A stretch of 64,000 nt of DNA from Aquimonas sp041395245. GTDB lineage: Bacteria > Pseudomonadota > Gammaproteobacteria > Xanthomonadales > Xanthomonadaceae. The notes below the pieces were generated by a model. That model made no database searches, was not told the DNA's origin, and saw only the letters and a list, made by a program, of their open reading frames with translations. Positions 58,547-64,000 of this stretch are shown here, piece by piece. The stretch covers positions 294,219 through 358,218 of the forward strand of contig JAWLAY010000005.1 in the NCBI GenBank assembly GCA_041395245.1. Reading direction: 5' to 3'. The translations under genes were made by a program, and so were the position numbers. Position 1 is the stretch's first letter, and each line of letters begins with the position of its first letter.

Positions 58547-60214
58547 TCAATCCGCGCAGTCCGGCCACCAGCAGGGATTGTTGCGACCGAAATCAAGTAG
58601 GGTCTGCTGCTTGGCGGTGTTCGGTTCATCGAGAAACTCCACCGCGCCCCAGGAACCCCATTTGCTGTAGTCGCCAGAAGCAGTGAAGTGCACGAACAGC
58701 TCGCCGCCCAGCGCTTTCCATTGCGCCAGATAAGTGGCGTATGCCTGGCCCATGCGCGGATCGCGATTAGCGCTGGTCAACAGGTCGGTGATGGCGTTGT
58801 TGTTTTCCACGCCGAAGATGCCCGCCAGATGCTGGCCGCCTTCGTAGGCAATCAGCGACAGCGAACGCGCGTTCGCGGCGCTGCGATGGCTGGCGATCCA
58901 GCCTGCGGTTTCGGCTATCGCGCCGCCGCTGGGTCCACCGCTGAGCTGTCCACCGCTGGTGATCTCGCTGAACAGGTCATCGAGCGTCCACGCTTGCACC
59001 ACCGTCTGATGTTCGGGTCCACCGATGTAGCCGCCGAAGTAGGGCGCGATGGCGACCGCGTCCAGTCCGTGTCCGGTGCAAGGTTGTCCGGCGGTCCACA
59101 TCGGGCAGTCGGCCGCCTGCGTCTGCGTGTAGGCGTTCGCCGCTTGCGCGCCCAGTACACAGACCACCCGATCCGCCGCCGTTCCCCAGGCTGCCTTCCA
59201 CAGATCGCACATCTGCGCGGTCCGCAGGCCATGCCAGTTCAACCGTCGGTCAAAACCCGAACCTTGCGAGCCAAACATCGCCGTTCCCTGCGCTTCAATG
59301 TAGTTGCCTTGGCTGAACTGACCGTTCCAGACCTCATTGGAGTATTCGACGTAGACCTTGCGATCCGCACGCAACAGGCTCTTAACCAACGTGGCGAACT
59401 GCGTCATGTAGTCATCGGTGGCGCGGTGCGGCATGTTGAACCAGGGATCGGCGTTGACGCGATTGGCCAGATCGACCATTACTTCGATGGGCATTTGCCC
59501 TTCCGTCCAACGCACGTCATCAACCTGAGGCCGATCCACGAAGTGCTCGGCGGAAGAACCGTTGGTGCCCATCCAGTCCATGAAGCGCAACACGCGGTTG
59601 TGCTCAACCAACGCCAGAAAATCGGGATGAAAACGCTGCGCCGGACCGTTGCTCTCGTCAAAGCCTGGCATCCACACATGCATGTTGCGCGGATGATTGC
59701 CTGCGGTGATCGCGTTGATGCGCATCATCCAGCCACCGTTGGCGGCGTTCACGTCCAACACATCACGGCCTGGCACCGACAACGCGAGATTCTTGGTCGC
59801 CGCGAAGTGATAGCTGATATCGCCCTGACCTTCGTAGGTGACGACATATCTTCCGGATGGGTAGTGCCCCTGCAAATCACCAAACGAGAATAATGTCGCT
59901 ACGGCGTTGTAGTTGGGTGAAGCACAGTCCGCCAGCGGCGTCATTGACTGCACATACCCCTGCGCATCCAGATCCAGACAATTGGCGTCTTCGGTATCGA
60001 AGATGCCGTCCTGCGTGTTCTGCGTAATCCAGCGCCGCGACTGCTTCATCGCATCGACGAAGTTGTAGCTACTGGCGTAGTCCGCCACCCCATCGAGGTT
60101 GTTGCCGAGCGGCGAGGAGCGATTCGAGGTGCCTTCAAAACCATTGCCGAAAAGGCTCTGCGCAGGCGCATCGGAGACTGCTATCAGCAGACACAGAAAA
60201 GTCCAGACGTGCAT
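58547..60214 (-). CDS. secreted GH-A-like protein (possible glycosidase)
   Basis: The protein (555 residues) has a signal peptide (MHVWTFLCLLIAVSDAPAQ) followed by SLFGNGFEG, then a domain that looks like a TIM-barrel glycosidase. The segment VYVEYSNEVWNG contains the Asn-Glu pair (Glu294) typical of the clan GH-A acid/base residue, and YEGGQ (Glu458) could hold the nucleophile. WMRINAITAGNHPRNM and WFNMPHRATDDYMT are conserved-looking. The NGFE motif near the mature N terminus recurs, from memory, in secreted proteins of Lysobacterales. Substrate unknown. The ATG at 60214 gives the signal peptide; a TTG 6 codons upstream is less likely. No cellulose- or chitin-binding domain was recognised. 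Confidence 0.7.
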   Translation of the reverse strand: MHVWTFLCLLIAVSDAPAQSLFGNGFEGTSNRSSPLGNNLDGVADYASSYNFVDAMKQSRRWITQNTQDGIFDTEDANCLDLDAQGYVQSMTPLADCASPNYNAVATLFSFGDLQGHYPSGRYVVTYEGQGDISYHFAATKNLALSVPGRDVLDVNAANGGWMMRINAITAGNHPRNMHVWMPGFDESNGPAQRFHPDFLALVEHNRVLRFMDWMGTNGSSAEHFVDRPQVDDVRWTEGQMPIEVMVDLANRVNADPWFNMPHRATDDYMTQFATLVKSLLRADRKVYVEYSNEVWNGQFSQGNYIEAQGTAMFGSQGSGFDRRLNWHGLRTAQMCDLWKAAWGTAADRVVCVLGAQAANAYTQTQAADCPMWTAGQPCTGHGLDAVAIAPYFGGYIGGPEHQTVVQAWTLDDLFSEITSGGQLSGGPSGGAIAETAGWIASHRSAANARSLSLIAYEGGQHLAGIFGVENNNAITDLLTSANRDPRMGQAYATYLAQWKALGGELFVHFTASGDYSKWGSWGAVEFLDEPNTAKQQTLLDFGRNNPCWWPDCAD

Positions 60215-60249
60215 ACCGTTCTGCCTGACCAAGACTCACCCCAGTTGTT

Positions 60250-61299
60250 TCACCGCACCCCAGTGGTGCTTGAACAATTACCCGATTCGCCATCATGACC
60301 CGCCAGCTCTGGCAGCAACGCGTCGTCGCGCATGAACGGCAACAGGTGCCGCTCGGCCCAACGCACTGCCGAAGCGATCTCGGACCGATATTCGCCAAGC
60401 AACCAGGTCGCCTCCTGTTGCTGCACATCCACGCCATAGGCACGCGTCGGAGCCTTGGCGTGGACGCCTGCACAGGCGTGAACGTGCTCCCGCAAGGCGA
60501 ATTCAGGTAGATCTAGTTGCAACCACGCGGCTGCATTGTTTGCTGCGGCCAGCAGGTCTCCCCTCACCTGTTCCCAATGCAGCACTCGTATCCTCGACCG
60601 ATCCTGCAGCAACCAGTCAGCGATGACCTCACGTTGCGCAGCCCACTGCAGCGCGGCGCCACACAAAGGGTCGGGCGGTGCCAATGCTGCGGCCGGTATG
60701 CGCGAAACAAACGCGGATGCACGCAAGGCGCGGTCGGCAAGCAGGGGAATCTTCTGCAGTGTCTCCGGCGTCTTCTTCAGGTGCGACAACAGAAAATCCT
60801 GCAACGAGGACACCAGAAGGAGACCGCGAGCGGCGGGGTACACCGCCATCATCTCGGAGGCGATATTCAATGCCGCGTGCGTCGGCTTGATCAACACTTT
60901 GCCGTTGGGAGACCACGGACGGCTCAGCCAAGGCAGCAAGGCCCGCTGGAATGCCTGTGTTGCCAGACCAGCTCGGCAGGCGTCGGACCAACGCCGCAGC
61001 AACAACGGCTCTCGCAAGGACACAGAGTACGGTGTCAGATGAAGCATCCTCGCCAATAGGGTCGAGCCACAGAACGAGGTGTGCCACAGCCAGACCGGTG
61101 TGGGCAGTGAGGGAAGTGCAGGCAACGCATCCAGCGGGACAACATCCGCGGTAGAAAAGTCCACCTGCAATCGACTGTCGATGAAGGGCGATTGCTCGAC
61201 CAGCGCTTCCGTCACCTTCAGGAAGTGCACCTCCCGCCGATACACATCGAAATCCACCGGAAACCAGCTTGGGTCCAAGGCTCGCTCGACGTTCTCCAT
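60250..61299 (-). CDS. sulfotransferase-like P-loop protein
   Basis: This 349-residue protein (from ATG 61299) has a 5'-PAPS-loop-like segment, WHTSFCGSTLLARMLHL (about residues 72-88), followed by REPLLLRRW. A C-terminal part holds SRIRVLHWEQVRGDLLAAAN, which resembles the 3'-phosphate-binding region of sulfotransferase folds. A TTG at 61323 would overlap the purC stop as TTGA and is a possible coupled start. It sits between the secreted protein and purC, all on the minus strand. Its acceptor is unknown and the sulfotransferase assignment rests on the loop and overall order of motifs only. Confidence 0.6.
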   Translation of the reverse strand: MENVERALDPSWFPVDFDVYRREVHFLKVTEALVEQSPFIDSRLQVDFSTADVVPLDALPALPSLPTPVWLWHTSFCGSTLLARMLHLTPYSVSLREPLLLRRWSDACRAGLATQAFQRALLPWLSRPWSPNGKVLIKPTHAALNIASEMMAVYPAARGLLLVSSLQDFLLSHLKKTPETLQKIPLLADRALRASAFVSRIPAAALAPPDPLCGAALQWAAQREVIADWLLQDRSRIRVLHWEQVRGDLLAAANNAAAWLQLDLPEFALREHVHACAGVHAKAPTRAYGVDVQQQEATWLLGEYRSEIASAVRWAERHLLPFMRDDALLPELAGHDGESGNCSSTTGVR

Positions 61300-61319
61300 C
61301 GCGGCGCGTGCGTGATTGC

Positions 61320-62204
61320 TCAAACCGTCAATCGCTGCAGTGCCTCCGCGTACTTGGCGCGGGTCGCTTCAATGATCTCGGCAGGTACGTCGGGGCCGGG
61401 CGCGGTCTTGTTCCAGTCCAGCGTCTCCAGATAGTCGCGGACGAACTGCTTGTCATAGCTGGGCGGACTGATCCCCACCTGGTACTCGTCGGCGGGCCAG
61501 AAGCGCGAGGAATCCGGCGTCAGCATTTCGTCCATTACGATCAGCTTGCCATGGGCATCGAGGCCGAACTCCAGCTTGGTGTCCGCGATCAGGATTCCGC
61601 GCTCGGCGGCAAAACCGGCGGCGAATCGATAGATCGCCAGGGTCGCTGCGCGCACCGCCTCCGCCAGCTCGCCACCTAGCAGTTCGACGCAACGATCAAA
61701 GCCGATGTTTTCGTCATGCGCGCCCACGGCGGCCTTGGTCGAGGGCGTGAAAATCGGCGTCGGCAACTGTTCGGCCTGACGCAAACCTGGTGGCAAGGCG
61801 ATGCCGCAGACCGCACCCGTGCGCTGGTAGTCCTTCCAGCCCGAGCCGATCAGATAGCCGCGCGCGATGGCCTCTACCGGCAAGCCGCGCAGACGTTGCG
61901 CGACCACCGAACGTTTTTCGTACAAGGCAAAGTCCGCGCTCTCGGGCAAGACCTCGCGCAGCGGGGTAGCGCTGAGATGATTGGCCTGCACATGCGCGGT
62001 CTTTTCGAACCAGAAATTCGACATCTGGGTCAGGATTTCGCCCTTGCCCGGAATCGGGTCTGGCAACACCACATCAAACGCCGACAGGCGATCCGTCGCC
62101 ACGATCAGCAATTCGTCGTGTGGCAGGGTATATACATCGCGCACCTTACCCTGATGGATCAGCGGCAGACCGGATAACTGGGACTGATGCAGAGTGGTGC
62201 TCAC
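61320..62204 (-). CDS. purC: phosphoribosylaminoimidazole-succinocarboxamide synthase
   Basis: PurC joins aspartate to CAIR in purine synthesis, using ATP. The 294-residue protein has GKVRDVY, ATDRLSAFDVVLPDPIPGKG (as RLSAFDVVLPDPIPGKG), the EAIARGYLIGSGWKDY and DTKLEFGLD motifs, and MLTPDSSRFW. It is the long form seen in yeast-type and many proteobacterial enzymes. The GTG at 62204 (VSTTLHQSQLSGLPL) is the best start; the longer frame covers the divergent promoter region. It is divergent from the flavin oxidoreductase. Confidence 0.95.
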   Translation of the reverse strand: MSTTLHQSQLSGLPLIHQGKVRDVYTLPHDELLIVATDRLSAFDVVLPDPIPGKGEILTQMSNFWFEKTAHVQANHLSATPLREVLPESADFALYEKRSVVAQRLRGLPVEAIARGYLIGSGWKDYQRTGAVCGIALPPGLRQAEQLPTPIFTPSTKAAVGAHDENIGFDRCVELLGGELAEAVRAATLAIYRFAAGFAAERGILIADTKLEFGLDAHGKLIVMDEMLTPDSSRFWPADEYQVGISPPSYDKQFVRDYLETLDWNKTAPGPDVPAEIIEATRAKYAEALQRLTV

Positions 62205-62353
62205 GAGCGGCCTACCGGCGAAAGGGGCGCACAGTTTAACGGACCGGATGCCGCCAGCCCCAAGCATCATGGGCCGCATATGCGCGGTCGCCCAAGGATA
62301 CTGCCGCACTAATAACTTCGTGCCATCTGACAAACCTCTCGACGGAGCCCACC

Positions 62354-63460
62354 ATGAGCGCCCTGTTCAGCTCGTTCCAACTTAAAGACGCGCGCCTGCG
62401 CAATCGCATCGCCGTACCGCCGATGTGCCAGTACCAGGCCATCGACGGCTTTGTCAGCGACTGGCATCTGCCGCATTACGCAGGACTGGCCCGCGGCGGC
62501 GCGGGGCTGGTGATCGTGGAAGCCACGGCGGTGTCACCGGAAGGACGTATCTCACCGGCCTGTCTGGGCCTGTGGCGAGATGAACAGCAAACCGGGCTGG
62601 CGCAGATTGCCGCCGCGATCAAAGCGGCCGGCGCCGTGCCCGGCATTCAGATCGGCCATGCCGGCCGCAAGGCCAGTGCGCATCGCCCATGGGAAGGCGA
62701 CAACCACATCGGTGAGGACGATCCCGCCGGTTGGGCCACAATATCGCCCTCGGCCATCGCCTTCGGTGGCGGACTATCTCGGGTGCCACGAGCGATGACG
62801 CGGGATGACATCGCCCGCGTACAGGGCGATTTCGTCGCTGCCGCAAAACGCGCGCTCGCCGCCGGATTCGAGTGGCTGGAACTGCACTTCGCGCACGGCT
62901 ACCTGGCGCAGAGCTTTCTGTCGGTGCACGCGAACCAGCGCGATGACGCCTATGGCGGCAGTCCGGAAAAGCGAGGGCGATTCCTCCGCGAGTGCGTGGC
63001 GGCCGTGCGCAAGGTCTGGCCGGAAAGCCGGCCACTGACCGCGCGACTCGGCGTCATCGAGTACGACGGCCGCGACGAAGAGACACTTTCCGAAGCCATC
63101 ACGCTGGTCCGACACCTGCGCGCCGAAGGTTTGGATTTACTGAACGTCAGCATGGGATTCTCAACACCCGAAGCCAACATTCCCTGGGCTCCGGCCCTGC
63201 TCGCCCCCGTCACACAACGCGTCCGCCGCGAAACCGAATTGCCAGTCGCGGCATCGTGGGGAATCGATGCCCCCGAACTGGCTGAACGCATGGTCGCTGA
63301 GGAGATGATGGATCTGGTGATGGTGGGTCGTGCCCATCTCGCCAATCCGCATTGGCCCTATGCCACTGCGCTGGCGCTCGGCGTCACCGACGCACCCTGG
63401 TTATTGCCCGCGTCCTACGCACATTGGCTTGCCCGCTATCGTCCAGCAGCGGGCAAGTAA
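62354..63460 (+). CDS. NADH:flavin oxidoreductase, old yellow enzyme family (YqjM/NamA-type)
   Basis: This 368-residue TIM-barrel flavoenzyme reduces activated C=C bonds such as those of enals, enones or nitro compounds. It shows the YqjM/thermophilic-like OYE signature: RNRIAVPPMCQYQA with the flavin-tuning Cys, GLVIVEATAVSPEGRISP, IQIGHAGRKAS with the substrate-binding His, ELHFAHGYLAQSFLS and YGGSPEKRGRF. The product in this host is unknown. The ATG at 62354 follows a purine-rich GGAG 7 bases upstream. It is the last protein gene before the rRNA operon end; 63461-63718 holds no gene that I can see. Confidence 0.92.
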   Translation: MSALFSSFQLKDARLRNRIAVPPMCQYQAIDGFVSDWHLPHYAGLARGGAGLVIVEATAVSPEGRISPACLGLWRDEQQTGLAQIAAAIKAAGAVPGIQIGHAGRKASAHRPWEGDNHIGEDDPAGWATISPSAIAFGGGLSRVPRAMTRDDIARVQGDFVAAAKRALAAGFEWLELHFAHGYLAQSFLSVHANQRDDAYGGSPEKRGRFLRECVAAVRKVWPESRPLTARLGVIEYDGRDEETLSEAITLVRHLRAEGLDLLNVSMGFSTPEANIPWAPALLAPVTQRVRRETELPVAASWGIDAPELAERMVAEEMMDLVMVGRAHLANPHWPYATALALGVTDAPWLLPASYAHWLARYRPAAGK

Positions 63461-63720
63461 CGGCGTCGATTTATTCCGCCGAATTTACCCGAACCGGTTT
63501 TTAAAAAATGCAGCACGGGGTTGGCGCTAATCAGAGCTCCGTCGGTGCGCAAGAAATGTGGCTTTCCTGCCCGCTCACCCCCGTTGCAGCGGCGCTGATC
63601 TCAGCAGCGATTCTCTGATTGTTCAACTGTGCCGAGAATCGCGGACGGGTCGCAGTGTGTGTTCTCGTTCAATTGATGTCGTTATTGCGACGTCGAGTAG
63701 TCATTTGATTTAGATGTCGC

Positions 63721-63755
63721 AAAAGCAAACGGCCCACCGATTGGTGGGCCGTTTT
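63721..63755. terminator. bidirectional terminator of the rRNA operon
   Basis: AAACGGCCCACC (63727-63738) pairs with GGTGGGCCGTTT (63743-63754) around GATT, a 12-bp stem. On the minus strand it is followed by TTTGCTTTT-like sequence and lies 11 bases past the 5S gene. On the plus strand GTTTT follows, so it could also end the flavoprotein transcript. Confidence 0.88.
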
Positions 63756-63765
63756 CGTAAAAGAC

Positions 63766-63879
63766 CTTGGCGATGACCTACTCTCGCATGGCTTGAGCCA
63801 CACTACCATCGGCGCAGCTGCGTTTCACTTCCGAGTTCGGGATGGGATCGGGTGGTACCACAGCGCTATGGTCGCCAAG
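63766..63879 (-). rRNA. 5S ribosomal RNA
   Basis: The minus strand reads CTTGGCGACCATAGCGC at the 5' end, then CCCGAACTCGGAAGTGAAAC and CGCCGATGGTAGTGTGG, and ends GAGAGTAGGTCATCGCCAAG. These are the conserved 5S blocks, and the two ends pair. Length is about 114-116 bases; the exact ends may differ by a base or two. It is the last gene of an rRNA operon that enters from the right edge. Confidence 0.95.
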
Positions 63880-64000
63880 GAGACGGTGGAGTGTCGCGAG
63901 CTCGTGAGAGCCGCGCCGTCTCGCATGGGGACTTGGGACGTAACAAAGTTTGGGATCAAGTCTCGACGTGTGTCGAGGCTGAAGCGACTTGAGGTTATAT
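63880..64000 (-). other. 23S-5S intergenic spacer (partial)
   Basis: The sequence from the 5S gene to the window edge, read on the minus strand, begins near ATATAACCTCAAGTCGC and runs into the 5S 5' end. It contains a short inverted repeat (CTCGACG, TGTG, CGTCGAG near 63962-63979). I do not see the 23S 3' end itself, so the spacer is at least 121 bases long. Confidence 0.75.

Noticed and set aside
1..64000. CRISPR array, phage or defence island
   Set aside because: No regularly spaced repeats, phage structural genes, restriction-modification genes, toxin-antitoxin pairs or other defence genes were recognised anywhere in the window.

Overview
The window is a dense, G+C-rich chromosomal segment of a gammaproteobacterium. 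The best guess is the order Lysobacterales (Xanthomonadales), perhaps Rhodanobacteraceae. The reasons are the gene order asd-fimV-truA-trpF-trpB-trpA, the serC-pheA-aroA-cmk-rpsA-ihfB-lapB cluster, the rng-yhdP pair, a NarL-type signalling island, and a secreted protein with an NGFE motif next to its signal peptide. The taxonomic guess is inference from gene order and protein style, not from a 16S gene, which is not present. Nearly everything is core metabolism and information processing. Accessory material is limited to one insertion sequence, two copies of a 165-bp terminal-inverted-repeat element, one decayed gene and a few secreted or signalling proteins.

Layout. 0-3.8 kb: a decayed DUF779 gene, a DUF47-Pit phosphate uptake pair, and an rnfA-rnfB pair with no other rnf genes beside it. 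3.8-16.2 kb: metG, tag, prmB, aroC, asd, fimV, truA and trpFBA, which link aromatic and aspartate-family amino acid synthesis, translation and polar/pilus function. 16.2-19.5 kb: MITE copy 1, a MoxR ATPase with its VWA partner, and a TPR protein. 19.6-27.9 kb: alaS, rng and yhdP. 27.9-33.8 kb: a signalling island with one histidine kinase/response regulator pair on the plus strand, facing a minus-strand operon of small membrane protein, Ser/Thr kinase with TPRs, short histidine kinase and response regulator. 33.9-34.1 kb: tRNA-Leu(CAA) and tRNA-Val(CAC), with a promoter and a terminator. 34.2-40.7 kb: an MFS transporter, MITE copy 2, isovaleryl-CoA dehydrogenase, a periplasmic protein, a PHA-system protein, an FHA protein and msrPQ.

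40.8-48.8 kb is the serC-to-lapB supercluster: serine/PLP and aromatic amino acids, CMP kinase, ribosomal protein S1, IHF-beta and the LPS regulator LapB. It runs on into 48.8-52.6 kb, an envelope-glycan block of a WecA/WbpL-like transferase, a WbpM/CapD-like dehydratase and galU. 52.6-57 kb is a fatty-acid degradation operon (PsrA-like TetR, FadN-type bifunctional enzyme, thiolase). A perfect PsrA-type operator lies just ahead of its regulator gene, and an IS sits directly upstream. 58.5-63.5 kb holds a secreted GH-A-like protein, a sulfotransferase-like protein, purC and an old-yellow-enzyme reductase. The window ends in the 5S gene and terminator of an rRNA operon that enters from the right.

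I found no CRISPR array, no prophage and no recognisable defence system. The most interesting items are the 165-bp MITE family, the mixed Ser/Thr-kinase/two-component operon, the psrA-fadNA operon with its operator and adjacent IS, the orphan rnfAB pair and the leader structures ahead of rpsA.
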